Shown here in pieces: positions 52,231 through 63,957 of a stretch of 64,000 nucleotides of DNA. Every line of letters starts with the position of its first letter. Within the stretch, counting starts at the first letter, position 1. The notes beneath the pieces were generated by a model that saw only the letters and a program-made list of their open reading frames with translations, was not told the origin of the DNA and made no database searches. Location: assembly GCA_964019425.1 (NCBI GenBank), contig OZ025847.1, forward strand, positions 92,501 through 156,500, in the 5' to 3' direction. Position numbers and translations under genes: made by a program. Origin of the DNA: Flectonema sp. DT1601 (lineage: Eukaryota > Euglenozoa > Diplonemea > Diplonemida > Diplonemidae).

Positions 52231-54057
52231 CTACTTTTGGGCAGGGTCAAGGAACCAGCAAGGCTTCATGTACTTCAACTTCTCCTTTGGAATCCGCATG
52301 AGGTCGATCCACTCTTGCGAAACAGCTTCCTTGTTCGTCTTGTCGCACTCAATCTTTGCCAGGTAGTTTAGCAAATCCACGCTCTCGATGGCAGGCTCCA
52401 GGGCCACCTTCGACAAGCAAATCTCTCCCATCACGTGGTCGGCGAACGCGCAGCGGTTGTCCTTCTGCTCCCCCTGTTCCTTATTCTTGGCAGCAACTGC
52501 AGCCTGGGAAACAGCCGCCCTCTCCGTCGAAGCTGAAGCTGAAGCTGAAGCTGAAGCTGGGCAATTCACCGTCGCTGCTCCGCTGACGGGGCTCACCCAG
52601 TTCCACCCAGAACCTCCCACCGGAGTTCCGAGGATCCCGGCAAGGTTGTCATCCCCGTACACGAAGTCGTTCTCGCCGTTGGCTCCCGGCATTCCAACCG
52701 TGTGATGTACGTCTCGGATGGTCCACGCAGCCGAAAACCACTCCATCGTCGATGTTCCGTCGTACGTCATCGGCAGCACGCTGTCCAGCTGCAGAAGCGC
52801 TTCTTGGTTGCGACCCTGCACTGCGTAGTGGGTGCCGTTCAGGTCCGCCTTCGCCACCTCATCGTGTCCGTGGTAGTCCTGCCACAGCGCGAACAGCCTG
52901 TCGACGTTGGCGTGGTGCACCATGAAAAGTGGGTCCTCCGGCGAGTACAAGGTCGACATCTGTCCTCCGATGTCAACGTGCGGTGACGCGTGTGGAGCCC
53001 CCTCCAGCGACTGACTGAAGACCGCGAAGTTCGGAACGTCCTGAATCACGGCAGCCATTTCTGCCTGTCCGATGAATCCCCAGAAGAAATCAAACGACCT
53101 CTGGAGACACATGTTGCGAGAATCACGCCATCCGCGGATTCCGCGGTTGAAGTTGGCAACTCCATCGCTCACGCAGCCAAACCCGGTCACAGATCCGAAG
53201 GTCGACGCCGAAAACACCGCACTCTGCGACTCGCTTCCGGCGTCCTTTTCCCAGTCCCAGTAAGGAACGGCGATGCAGCTGAACTCTCCTCCCAACGAAC
53301 GCAGCATGTTCTCCCACCCGACGAGGTAGTATCTGTGCCACGCGAGGAACGCGCTGGTTCCGTGCGCGTACGACCCGGCTTCAAGGTGCATCTCCACCAT
53401 TCGATCGAAGTCGAACTTGCGGGTTCTGTGGAACGTTCCCACCGCGCTGATGTACAGGTCCCTCTCCGCGCACGACAGCAGCGACCACGCCTTCCTCACA
53501 CGAGGGGTCGCACAGGTAGTCGGTACTGTTACTGTTGGTAATGTTACTGTTGGTAATGTTACTGTTGGTAATGTTACTGTTGGTAATGTTACTGTTGGTA
53601 ATGTTAGCGTCGGCGTCGGCGGCGGCGGCGGCGGCGGCTCCGAGCAAGTCCAGTTCAGTACGAATCCCCTCCTCTTCTGTCTGAAGTCCGAGGTCAACTG
53701 CAAGAAGATCCCATCCTGGTCCACAACCGTGTCCTCCGGAATGCGCTTTCCCGAGTGCGAAAGAACTGCCGTCGATCCGATGATGCCATCGGTCACCGGG
53801 AACGCGCTCACGAAGTCCGACCCTCTCTCGGTTTCGAACGCCGTCCACCGCAAAACCGTCCGCTTCGACAGGCACTTGAAGTAGAAGCACGCATGTATGT
53901 TGTTTTTGTACTTCCGGGACCCGCGTGGGTAGTCCACCGTTCCGCTCGCCTTCCTGTACCTCTTCTTCAAAGTACACTCCGTCGGGAAGGCAAATCCGCT
54001 GGATTCAGCGGGAAGCACAGCGGCAGCCGCAAGTCCGAATAGGACAGTGAACTTCAT
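52231..54057 (-). CDS. Secreted CUB-tyrosinase, array copy 4 (608 aa)
   Basis: Last of the three five-repeat copies. The frame is open over its full length with both copper sites present. The change from five to six linker repeats occurs between this copy and copy 5, marking a probable recombination boundary. Confidence 0.95.
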   Translation of the reverse strand: MKFTVLFGLAAAAVLPAESSGFAFPTECTLKKRYRKASGTVDYPRGSRKYKNNIHACFYFKCLSKRTVLRWTAFETERGSDFVSAFPVTDGIIGSTAVLSHSGKRIPEDTVVDQDGIFLQLTSDFRQKRRGFVLNWTCSEPPPPPPPTPTLTLPTVTLPTVTLPTVTLPTVTLPTVTVPTTCATPRVRKAWSLLSCAERDLYISAVGTFHRTRKFDFDRMVEMHLEAGSYAHGTSAFLAWHRYYLVGWENMLRSLGGEFSCIAVPYWDWEKDAGSESQSAVFSASTFGSVTGFGCVSDGVANFNRGIRGWRDSRNMCLQRSFDFFWGFIGQAEMAAVIQDVPNFAVFSQSLEGAPHASPHVDIGGQMSTLYSPEDPLFMVHHANVDRLFALWQDYHGHDEVAKADLNGTHYAVQGRNQEALLQLDSVLPMTYDGTSTMEWFSAAWTIRDVHHTVGMPGANGENDFVYGDDNLAGILGTPVGGSGWNWVSPVSGAATVNCPASASASASASTERAAVSQAAVAAKNKEQGEQKDNRCAFADHVMGEICLSKVALEPAIESVDLLNYLAKIECDKTNKEAVSQEWIDLMRIPKEKLKYMKPCWFLDPAQK

Positions 54058-55515
54058 AATAACAGTTTTCTCGATGAATCTGAAGGGAAATCAAAACATT
54101 AATTTAAAAACAAAACGAAAGGAAAGGAAAGGAAAGGAAAAACATTTTCCCCAAGCCAACAATACACGTCGTTAATAATGTGACTAAACTGTTTTTTTTT
54201 TTTAATATGTAGATTACTGATATGAATGAGAAACATAATAACACAACAACAATAACAAAAACGACAACAACCCATAACTGAATGTAAATTGACTAACCTT
54301 GACCCCGCAACAGCGATCGATAGAAGGATTCCAATGTGATTCGATGAGCTTCTGAGAAGCTTGCACTGACAGTAAAGTGAATATAGGAGCGTGAACTGTC
54401 TTCCCGTTAAAAAAGGGAATGGGGGGGGGAAGTCAGATTGTTTTATTATTGTTGCTGTTATGCCCGATCTATTAGAAAATGAATTAGACAACTAAGGCAA
54501 TCACAACAACAAAACTTACCATCAGTTTCTCCTATTTCCGACACCCAGCACACAACACGATTCTCGTTGTTTTTTTTTCATTTTTACCTGAAGGACGAAG
54601 AAGAAGAAGAAGAAGAAGAAGAAGAATAAAATAAATACTAAACTTCCGGAGGACACCAAGAAGCAAAGGCCTGAAAAGAGAGAGAAAACAAAGAATCCCA
54701 AAGAAGGGAAATAAAGAACCAAATGGCATCGCCGAAGAAGGAAAACAAAGACTTGCATCCATCGTTCACCGAAGAGAGAGAGCACGGAAACGATTAAAGA
54801 AACAAACCATTGCGGGCTTGCTTCCGTGTGTATCTTCTATTTCCTTTGCGTCGGCTTCACGAGGAAGACCAAAAGAAAGCAATAAAGGGGGCAAAAAAGA
54901 AAAAAAGAATATTATCAGTTTTCTCTTCTAACCCGTCTCCCCTTCCTTCCCATCTTCCGACGGGACTTGTCAGTAAGAGAAAAAGGAAAGGCAGGACGGG
55001 AAAGTGAAGGGAGAGAGAGAGAAAGAGGGAGAGAGGGAGGTTGTCGACGCAGAGCAAGAGGGCAACGGTGCTGAGAAAATCACCGACCAAGAATACCAAC
55101 CGCTCGTCTTTTTTTTGTCTTGGTGTAATAAAGGCAAAGTCGAAAAACAAAATAGGTTGCGAAAAAGAAAGAAGGGAACGGAAGGGGAGAGGTCGACACC
55201 GCCAGAAGGAGCAGACTACGCTTCCGTGACGCTAAGCGTCGGAGAAAGGGTTTCTTATTCTTCATGGCAGCGTCTTCCCCCTACAACACCTTTCCTTTCT
55301 TTCGATGTTCGGTTGTTTTGAATAGAATTAATAATTAATAATTAATAATAAAAACCAATAATAAAAGATTTGGGTTTTTTTTTATCATTTGAATTTAAAA
55401 AAAAAAATAAATAAAAAGAAGATAAGATAAGATAAGAAAGAAAAACAAGTGAGAATCATAAAGGACAATCCCTTTTGTCTAATTTTATATTTGCGATCAC
55501 GTAGGTGCTTTCTTC

Positions 55516-57357
55516 CTACTTTTGGGCAGGGTCAAGGAACCAGCAAGGCTTCATGTACTTCAACTTCTCCTTTGGAATCCGCATGAGGTCGATCCACTCT
55601 TGCGAAACAGCTTCCTTGTTCGTCTTGTCGCACTCAATCTTTGCCAGGTAGTTTAGCAAATCCACGCTCTCGATGGCAGGCTCCAGGGCCACCTTCGACA
55701 AGCAAATCTCTCCCATCACGTGGTCGGCGAACGCGCAGCGGTTGTCCTTCTGCTCCCCCTGTTCCTTATTCTTGGCAGCAACTGCAGCCTGGGAAACAGC
55801 CGCCCTCTCCGTCGAAGCTGAAGCTGAAGCTGAAGCTGAAGCTGGGCAATTCACCGTCGCTGCTCCGCTGACGGGGCTCACCCAGTTCCACCCAGAACCT
55901 CCCACCGGAGTTCCGAGGATCCCGGCAAGGTTGTCATCCCCGTACACGAAGTCGTTCTCGCCGTTGGCTCCCGGCATTCCAACCGTGTGATGTACGTCTC
56001 GGATGGTCCACGCAGCCGAAAACCACTCCATCGTCGATGTTCCGTCGTACGTCATCGGCAGCACGCTGTCCAGCTGCAGAAGCGCTTCTTGGTTGCGACC
56101 CTGCACTGCGTAGTGGGTGCCGTTCAGGTCCGCCTTCGCCACCTCATCGTGTCCGTGGTAGTCCTGCCACAGCGCGAACAGCCTGTCGACGTTGGCGTGG
56201 TGCACCATGAAAAGTGGGTCCTCCGGCGAGTACAAGGTCGACATCTGTCCTCCGATGTCAACGTGCGGTGACGCGTGTGGAGCCCCCTCCAGCGACTGAC
56301 TGAAGACCGCGAAGTTCGGAACGTCCTGAATCACGGCAGCCATTTCTGCCTGTCCGATGAATCCCCAGAAGAAATCAAACGACCTCTGGAGACACATGTT
56401 GCGAGAATCACGCCATCCGCGGATTCCGCGGTTGAAGTTGGCAACTCCATCGCTCACGCAGCCAAACCCGGTCACAGATCCGAAGGTCGACGCCGAAAAC
56501 ACCGCACTCTGCGACTCGCTTCCGGCGTCCTTTTCCCAGTCCCAGTAAGGAACGGCGATGCAGCTGAACTCTCCTCCCAACGAACGCAGCATGTTCTCCC
56601 ACCCGACGAGGTAGTATCTGTGCCACGCGAGGAACGCGCTGGTTCCGTGCGCGTACGACCCGGCTTCAAGGTGCATCTCCACCATTCGATCGAAGTCGAA
56701 CTTGCGGGTTCTGTGGAACGTTCCCACCGCGCTGATGTACAGGTCCCTCTCCGCGCACGACAGCAGCGACCACGCCTTCCTCACACGAGGGGTCGCACAG
56801 GTAGTCGGTACTGTTACTGTTGGTAATGTTACTGTTGGTAATGTTACTGTTGGTAATGTTACTGTTGGTAATGTTACTGTTGGTAATGTTACTGTTGGTA
56901 ATGTTAGCGTCGGCGTCGGCGGCGGCGGCGGCGGCGGCTCCGAGCAAGTCCAGTTCAGTACGAATCCCCTCCTCTTCTGTCTGAAGTCCGAGGTCAACTG
57001 CAAGAAGATCCCATCCTGGTCCACAACCGTGTCCTCCGGAATGCGCTTTCCCGAGTGCGAAAGAACTGCCGTCGATCCGATGATGCCATCGGTCACCGGG
57101 AACGCGCTCACGAAGTCCGACCCTCTCTCGGTTTCGAACGCCGTCCACCGCAAAACCGTCCGCTTCGACAGGCACTTGAAGTAGAAGCACGCATGTATGT
57201 TGTTTTTGTACTTCCGGGACCCGCGTGGGTAGTCCACCGTTCCGCTCGCCTTCCTGTACCTCTTCTTCAAAGTACACTCCGTCGGGAAGGCAAATCCGCT
57301 GGATTCAGCGGGAAGCACAGCGGCAGCCGCAAGTCCGAATAGGACAGTGAACTTCAT
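55516..57357 (-). CDS. Secreted CUB-tyrosinase, array copy 5 (613 aa)
   Basis: Six-repeat linker version, protein the same as copies 1, 6 and 7. Unit length 3300 bases, 15 more than units 2-4, which is accounted for by the extra LPTVT codons. Leader and acceptor intact. Confidence 0.95.
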   Translation of the reverse strand: MKFTVLFGLAAAAVLPAESSGFAFPTECTLKKRYRKASGTVDYPRGSRKYKNNIHACFYFKCLSKRTVLRWTAFETERGSDFVSAFPVTDGIIGSTAVLSHSGKRIPEDTVVDQDGIFLQLTSDFRQKRRGFVLNWTCSEPPPPPPPTPTLTLPTVTLPTVTLPTVTLPTVTLPTVTLPTVTVPTTCATPRVRKAWSLLSCAERDLYISAVGTFHRTRKFDFDRMVEMHLEAGSYAHGTSAFLAWHRYYLVGWENMLRSLGGEFSCIAVPYWDWEKDAGSESQSAVFSASTFGSVTGFGCVSDGVANFNRGIRGWRDSRNMCLQRSFDFFWGFIGQAEMAAVIQDVPNFAVFSQSLEGAPHASPHVDIGGQMSTLYSPEDPLFMVHHANVDRLFALWQDYHGHDEVAKADLNGTHYAVQGRNQEALLQLDSVLPMTYDGTSTMEWFSAAWTIRDVHHTVGMPGANGENDFVYGDDNLAGILGTPVGGSGWNWVSPVSGAATVNCPASASASASASTERAAVSQAAVAAKNKEQGEQKDNRCAFADHVMGEICLSKVALEPAIESVDLLNYLAKIECDKTNKEAVSQEWIDLMRIPKEKLKYMKPCWFLDPAQK

Positions 57358-58815
57358 AATAACAGTTTTCTCGATGAATCTGAAGGGAAATCAAAACATT
57401 AATTTAAAAACAAAACGAAAGGAAAGGAAAGGAAAGGAAAAACATTTTCCCCAAGCCAACAATACACGTCGTTAATAATGTGACTAAACTGTTTTTTTTT
57501 TTTAATATGTAGATTACTGATATGAATGAGAAACATAATAACACAACAACAATAACAAAAACGACAACAACCCATAACTGAATGTAAATTGACTAACCTT
57601 GACCCCGCAACAGCGATCGATAGAAGGATTCCAATGTGATTCGATGAGCTTCTGAGAAGCTTGCACTGACAGTAAAGTGAATATAGGAGCGTGAACTGTC
57701 TTCCCGTTAAAAAAGGGAATGGGGGGGGGAAGTCAGATTGTTTTATTATTGTTGCTGTTATGCCCGATCTATTAGAAAATGAATTAGACAACTAAGGCAA
57801 TCACAACAACAAAACTTACCATCAGTTTCTCCTATTTCCGACACCCAGCACACAACACGATTCTCGTTGTTTTTTTTTCATTTTTACCTGAAGGACGAAG
57901 AAGAAGAAGAAGAAGAAGAAGAAGAATAAAATAAATACTAAACTTCCGGAGGACACCAAGAAGCAAAGGCCTGAAAAGAGAGAGAAAACAAAGAATCCCA
58001 AAGAAGGGAAATAAAGAACCAAATGGCATCGCCGAAGAAGGAAAACAAAGACTTGCATCCATCGTTCACCGAAGAGAGAGAGCACGGAAACGATTAAAGA
58101 AACAAACCATTGCGGGCTTGCTTCCGTGTGTATCTTCTATTTCCTTTGCGTCGGCTTCACGAGGAAGACCAAAAGAAAGCAATAAAGGGGGCAAAAAAGA
58201 AAAAAAGAATATTATCAGTTTTCTCTTCTAACCCGTCTCCCCTTCCTTCCCATCTTCCGACGGGACTTGTCAGTAAGAGAAAAAGGAAAGGCAGGACGGG
58301 AAAGTGAAGGGAGAGAGAGAGAAAGAGGGAGAGAGGGAGGTTGTCGACGCAGAGCAAGAGGGCAACGGTGCTGAGAAAATCACCGACCAAGAATACCAAC
58401 CGCTCGTCTTTTTTTTGTCTTGGTGTAATAAAGGCAAAGTCGAAAAACAAAATAGGTTGCGAAAAAGAAAGAAGGGAACGGAAGGGGAGAGGTCGACACC
58501 GCCAGAAGGAGCAGACTACGCTTCCGTGACGCTAAGCGTCGGAGAAAGGGTTTCTTATTCTTCATGGCAGCGTCTTCCCCCTACAACACCTTTCCTTTCT
58601 TTCGATGTTCGGTTGTTTTGAATAGAATTAATAATTAATAATTAATAATAAAAACCAATAATAAAAGATTTGGGTTTTTTTTTATCATTTGAATTTAAAA
58701 AAAAAAATAAATAAAAAGAAGATAAGATAAGATAAGAAAGAAAAACAAGTGAGAATCATAAAGGACAATCCCTTTTGTCTAATTTTATATTTGCGATCAC
58801 GTTGGTGCTTTCTTC

Positions 58816-60657
58816 CTACTTTTGGGCAGGGTCAAGGAACCAGCAAGGCTTCATGTACTTCAACTTCTCCTTTGGAATCCGCATGAGGTCGATCCACTCT
58901 TGCGAAACAGCTTCCTTGTTCGTCTTGTCGCACTCAATCTTTGCCAGGTAGTTTAGCAAATCCACGCTCTCGATGGCAGGCTCCAGGGCCACCTTCGACA
59001 AGCAAATCTCTCCCATCACGTGGTCGGCGAACGCGCAGCGGTTGTCCTTCTGCTCCCCCTGTTCCTTATTCTTGGCAGCAACTGCAGCCTGGGAAACAGC
59101 CGCCCTCTCCGTCGAAGCTGAAGCTGAAGCTGAAGCTGAAGCTGGGCAATTCACCGTCGCTGCTCCGCTGACGGGGCTCACCCAGTTCCACCCAGAACCT
59201 CCCACCGGAGTTCCGAGGATCCCGGCAAGGTTGTCATCCCCGTACACGAAGTCGTTCTCGCCGTTGGCTCCCGGCATTCCAACCGTGTGATGTACGTCTC
59301 GGATGGTCCACGCAGCCGAAAACCACTCCATCGTCGATGTTCCGTCGTACGTCATCGGCAGCACGCTGTCCAGCTGCAGAAGCGCTTCTTGGTTGCGACC
59401 CTGCACTGCGTAGTGGGTGCCGTTCAGGTCCGCCTTCGCCACCTCATCGTGTCCGTGGTAGTCCTGCCACAGCGCGAACAGCCTGTCGACGTTGGCGTGG
59501 TGCACCATGAAAAGTGGGTCCTCCGGCGAGTACAAGGTCGACATCTGTCCTCCGATGTCAACGTGCGGTGACGCGTGTGGAGCCCCCTCCAGCGACTGAC
59601 TGAAGACCGCGAAGTTCGGAACGTCCTGAATCACGGCAGCCATTTCTGCCTGTCCGATGAATCCCCAGAAGAAATCAAACGACCTCTGGAGACACATGTT
59701 GCGAGAATCACGCCATCCGCGGATTCCGCGGTTGAAGTTGGCAACTCCATCGCTCACGCAGCCAAACCCGGTCACAGATCCGAAGGTCGACGCCGAAAAC
59801 ACCGCACTCTGCGACTCGCTTCCGGCGTCCTTTTCCCAGTCCCAGTAAGGAACGGCGATGCAGCTGAACTCTCCTCCCAACGAACGCAGCATGTTCTCCC
59901 ACCCGACGAGGTAGTATCTGTGCCACGCGAGGAACGCGCTGGTTCCGTGCGCGTACGACCCGGCTTCAAGGTGCATCTCCACCATTCGATCGAAGTCGAA
60001 CTTGCGGGTTCTGTGGAACGTTCCCACCGCGCTGATGTACAGGTCCCTCTCCGCGCACGACAGCAGCGACCACGCCTTCCTCACACGAGGGGTCGCACAG
60101 GTAGTCGGTACTGTTACTGTTGGTAATGTTACTGTTGGTAATGTTACTGTTGGTAATGTTACTGTTGGTAATGTTACTGTTGGTAATGTTACTGTTGGTA
60201 ATGTTAGCGTCGGCGTCGGCGGCGGCGGCGGCGGCGGCTCCGAGCAAGTCCAGTTCAGTACGAATCCCCTCCTCTTCTGTCTGAAGTCCGAGGTCAACTG
60301 CAAGAAGATCCCATCCTGGTCCACAACCGTGTCCTCCGGAATGCGCTTTCCCGAGTGCGAAAGAACTGCCGTCGATCCGATGATGCCATCGGTCACCGGG
60401 AACGCGCTCACGAAGTCCGACCCTCTCTCGGTTTCGAACGCCGTCCACCGCAAAACCGTCCGCTTCGACAGGCACTTGAAGTAGAAGCACGCATGTATGT
60501 TGTTTTTGTACTTCCGGGACCCGCGTGGGTAGTCCACCGTTCCGCTCGCCTTCCTGTACCTCTTCTTCAAAGTACACTCCGTCGGGAAGGCAAATCCGCT
60601 GGATTCAGCGGGAAGCACAGCGGCAGCCGCAAGTCCGAATAGGACAGTGAACTTCAT
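58816..60657 (-). CDS. Secreted CUB-tyrosinase, array copy 6 (613 aa)
   Basis: Six-repeat version. Its 3' flank carries one of the few substitutions I found in the array (T at 58803, where other copies have A), 13 bases after the stop codon. This shows that the copies are physically distinct and not an assembly echo of one unit. Coding sequence gives the same protein as copy 5. Confidence 0.95.
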   Translation of the reverse strand: MKFTVLFGLAAAAVLPAESSGFAFPTECTLKKRYRKASGTVDYPRGSRKYKNNIHACFYFKCLSKRTVLRWTAFETERGSDFVSAFPVTDGIIGSTAVLSHSGKRIPEDTVVDQDGIFLQLTSDFRQKRRGFVLNWTCSEPPPPPPPTPTLTLPTVTLPTVTLPTVTLPTVTLPTVTLPTVTVPTTCATPRVRKAWSLLSCAERDLYISAVGTFHRTRKFDFDRMVEMHLEAGSYAHGTSAFLAWHRYYLVGWENMLRSLGGEFSCIAVPYWDWEKDAGSESQSAVFSASTFGSVTGFGCVSDGVANFNRGIRGWRDSRNMCLQRSFDFFWGFIGQAEMAAVIQDVPNFAVFSQSLEGAPHASPHVDIGGQMSTLYSPEDPLFMVHHANVDRLFALWQDYHGHDEVAKADLNGTHYAVQGRNQEALLQLDSVLPMTYDGTSTMEWFSAAWTIRDVHHTVGMPGANGENDFVYGDDNLAGILGTPVGGSGWNWVSPVSGAATVNCPASASASASASTERAAVSQAAVAAKNKEQGEQKDNRCAFADHVMGEICLSKVALEPAIESVDLLNYLAKIECDKTNKEAVSQEWIDLMRIPKEKLKYMKPCWFLDPAQK

Positions 60658-62115
60658 AATAACAGTTTTCTCGATGAATCTGAAGGGAAATCAAAACATT
60701 AATTTAAAAACAAAACGAAAGGAAAGGAAAGGAAAGGAAAAACATTTTCCCCAAGCCAACAATACACGTCGTTAATAATGTGACTAAACTGTTTTTTTTT
60801 TTTAATATGTAGATTACTGATATGAATGAGAAACATAATAACACAACAACAATAACAAAAACGACAACAACCCATAACTGAATGTAAATTGACTAACCTT
60901 GACCCCGCAACAGCGATCGATAGAAGGATTCCAATGTGATTCGATGAGCTTCTGAGAAGCTTGCACTGACAGTAAAGTGAATATAGGAGCGTGAACTGTC
61001 TTCCTGTTAAAAAAGGGAATGGGGGGGGGAAGTCAGATTGTTTTATTATTGTTGCTGTTATGCCCGATCTATTAGAAAATGAATTAGACAACTAAGGCAA
61101 TCACAACAACAAAACTTACCATCAGTTTCTCCTATTTCCGACACCCAGCACACAACACGATTCTCGTTGTTTTTTTTTCATTTTTACCTGAAGGACGAAG
61201 AAGAAGAAGAAGAAGAAGAAGAAGAATAAAATAAATACTAAACTTCCGGAGGACACCAAGAAGCAAAGGCCTGAAAAGAGAGAGAAAACAAAGAATCCCA
61301 AAGAAGGGAAATAAAGAACCAAATGGCATCGCCGAAGAAGGAAAACAAAGACTTGCATCCATCGTTCACCGAAGAGAGAGAGCACGGAAACGATTAAAGA
61401 AACAAACCATTGCGGGCTTGCTTCCGTGTGTATCTTCTATTTCCTTTGCGTCGGCTTCACGAGGAAGACCAAAAGAAAGCAATAAAGGGGGCAAAAAAGA
61501 AAAAAAGAATATTATCAGTTTTCTCTTCTAACCCGTCTCCCCTTCCTTCCCATCTTCCGACGGGACTTGTCAGTAAGAGAAAAAGGAAAGGCAGGACGGG
61601 AAAGTGAAGGGAGAGAGAGAGAAAGAGGGAGAGAGGGAGGTTGTCGACGCAGAGCAAGAGGGCAACGGTGCTGAGAAAATCACCGACCAAGAATACCAAC
61701 CGCTCGTCTTTTTTTTGTCTTGGTGTAATAAAGGCAAAGTCGAAAAACAAAATAGGTTGCGAAAAAGAAAGAAGGGAACGGAAGGGGAGAGGTCGACACC
61801 GCCAGAAGGAGCAGACTACGCTTCCGTGACGCTAAGCGTCGGAGAAAGGGTTTCTTATTCTTCATGGCAGCGTCTTCCCCCTACAACACCTTTCCTTTCT
61901 TTCGATGTTCGGTTGTTTTGAATAGAATTAATAATTAATAATTAATAATAAAAACCAATAATAAAAGATTTGGGTTTTTTTTTATCATTTGAATTTAAAA
62001 AAAAAAATAAATAAAAAGAAGATAAGATAAGATAAGAAAGAAAAACAAGTGAGAATCATAAAGGACAATCCCTTTTGTCTAATTTTATATTTGCGATCAC
62101 GTAGGTGCTTTCTTC

Positions 62116-63957
62116 CTACTTTTGGGCAGGGTCAAGGAACCAGCAAGGCTTCATGTACTTCAACTTCTCCTTTGGAATCCGCATGAGGTCGATCCACTCT
62201 TGCGAAACAGCTTCCTTGTTCGTCTTGTCGCACTCAATCTTTGCCAGGTAGTTTAGCAAATCCACGCTCTCGATGGCAGGCTCCAGGGCCACCTTCGACA
62301 AGCAAATCTCTCCCATCACGTGGTCGGCGAACGCGCAGCGGTTGTCCTTCTGCTCCCCCTGTTCCTTATTCTTGGCAGCAACTGCAGCCTGGGAAACAGC
62401 CGCCCTCTCCGTCGAAGCTGAAGCTGAAGCTGAAGCTGAAGCTGGGCAATTCACCGTCGCTGCTCCGCTGACGGGGCTCACCCAGTTCCACCCAGAACCT
62501 CCCACCGGAGTTCCGAGGATCCCGGCAAGGTTGTCATCCCCGTACACGAAGTCGTTCTCGCCGTTGGCTCCCGGCATTCCAACCGTGTGATGTACGTCTC
62601 GGATGGTCCACGCAGCCGAAAACCACTCCATCGTCGATGTTCCGTCGTACGTCATCGGCAGCACGCTGTCCAGCTGCAGAAGCGCTTCTTGGTTGCGACC
62701 CTGCACTGCGTAGTGGGTGCCGTTCAGGTCCGCCTTCGCCACCTCATCGTGTCCGTGGTAGTCCTGCCACAGCGCGAACAGCCTGTCGACGTTGGCGTGG
62801 TGCACCATGAAAAGTGGGTCCTCCGGCGAGTACAAGGTCGACATCTGTCCTCCGATGTCAACGTGCGGTGACGCGTGTGGAGCCCCCTCCAGCGACTGAC
62901 TGAAGACCGCGAAGTTCGGAACGTCCTGAATCACGGCAGCCATTTCTGCCTGTCCGATGAATCCCCAGAAGAAATCAAACGACCTCTGGAGACACATGTT
63001 GCGAGAATCACGCCATCCGCGGATTCCGCGGTTGAAGTTGGCAACTCCATCGCTCACGCAGCCAAACCCGGTCACAGATCCGAAGGTCGACGCCGAAAAC
63101 ACCGCACTCTGCGACTCGCTTCCGGCGTCCTTTTCCCAGTCCCAGTAAGGAACGGCGATGCAGCTGAACTCTCCTCCCAACGAACGCAGCATGTTCTCCC
63201 ACCCGACGAGGTAGTATCTGTGCCACGCGAGGAACGCGCTGGTTCCGTGCGCGTACGACCCGGCTTCAAGGTGCATCTCCACCATTCGATCGAAGTCGAA
63301 CTTGCGGGTTCTGTGGAACGTTCCCACCGCGCTGATGTACAGGTCCCTCTCCGCGCACGACAGCAGCGACCACGCCTTCCTCACACGAGGGGTCGCACAG
63401 GTAGTCGGTACTGTTACTGTTGGTAATGTTACTGTTGGTAATGTTACTGTTGGTAATGTTACTGTTGGTAATGTTACTGTTGGTAATGTTACTGTTGGTA
63501 ATGTTAGCGTCGGCGTCGGCGGCGGCGGCGGCGGCGGCTCCGAGCAAGTCCAGTTCAGTACGAATCCCCTCCTCTTCTGTCTGAAGTCCGAGGTCAACTG
63601 CAAGAAGATCCCATCCTGGTCCACAACCGTGTCCTCCGGAATGCGCTTTCCCGAGTGCGAAAGAACTGCCGTCGATCCGATGATGCCATCGGTCACCGGG
63701 AACGCGCTCACGAAGTCCGACCCTCTCTCGGTTTCGAACGCCGTCCACCGCAAAACCGTCCGCTTCGACAGGCACTTGAAGTAGAAGCACGCATGTATGT
63801 TGTTTTTGTACTTCCGGGACCCGCGTGGGTAGTCCACCGTTCCGCTCGCCTTCCTGTACCTCTTCTTCAAAGTACACTCCGTCGGGAAGGCAAATCCGCT
63901 GGATTCAGCGGGAAGCACAGCGGCAGCCGCAAGTCCGAATAGGACAGTGAACTTCAT
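62116..63957 (-). CDS. Secreted CUB-tyrosinase, array copy 7 (613 aa)
   Basis: Six-repeat version, complete, ending the window; only 43 bases of its upstream leader are visible, so the array may go on. The spacer between this gene and copy 6 carries a T at 61005 within CTTCCTGTTAAAAAAGG, C in the other copies. Protein unchanged. Confidence 0.95.
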   Translation of the reverse strand: MKFTVLFGLAAAAVLPAESSGFAFPTECTLKKRYRKASGTVDYPRGSRKYKNNIHACFYFKCLSKRTVLRWTAFETERGSDFVSAFPVTDGIIGSTAVLSHSGKRIPEDTVVDQDGIFLQLTSDFRQKRRGFVLNWTCSEPPPPPPPTPTLTLPTVTLPTVTLPTVTLPTVTLPTVTLPTVTVPTTCATPRVRKAWSLLSCAERDLYISAVGTFHRTRKFDFDRMVEMHLEAGSYAHGTSAFLAWHRYYLVGWENMLRSLGGEFSCIAVPYWDWEKDAGSESQSAVFSASTFGSVTGFGCVSDGVANFNRGIRGWRDSRNMCLQRSFDFFWGFIGQAEMAAVIQDVPNFAVFSQSLEGAPHASPHVDIGGQMSTLYSPEDPLFMVHHANVDRLFALWQDYHGHDEVAKADLNGTHYAVQGRNQEALLQLDSVLPMTYDGTSTMEWFSAAWTIRDVHHTVGMPGANGENDFVYGDDNLAGILGTPVGGSGWNWVSPVSGAATVNCPASASASASASTERAAVSQAAVAAKNKEQGEQKDNRCAFADHVMGEICLSKVALEPAIESVDLLNYLAKIECDKTNKEAVSQEWIDLMRIPKEKLKYMKPCWFLDPAQK

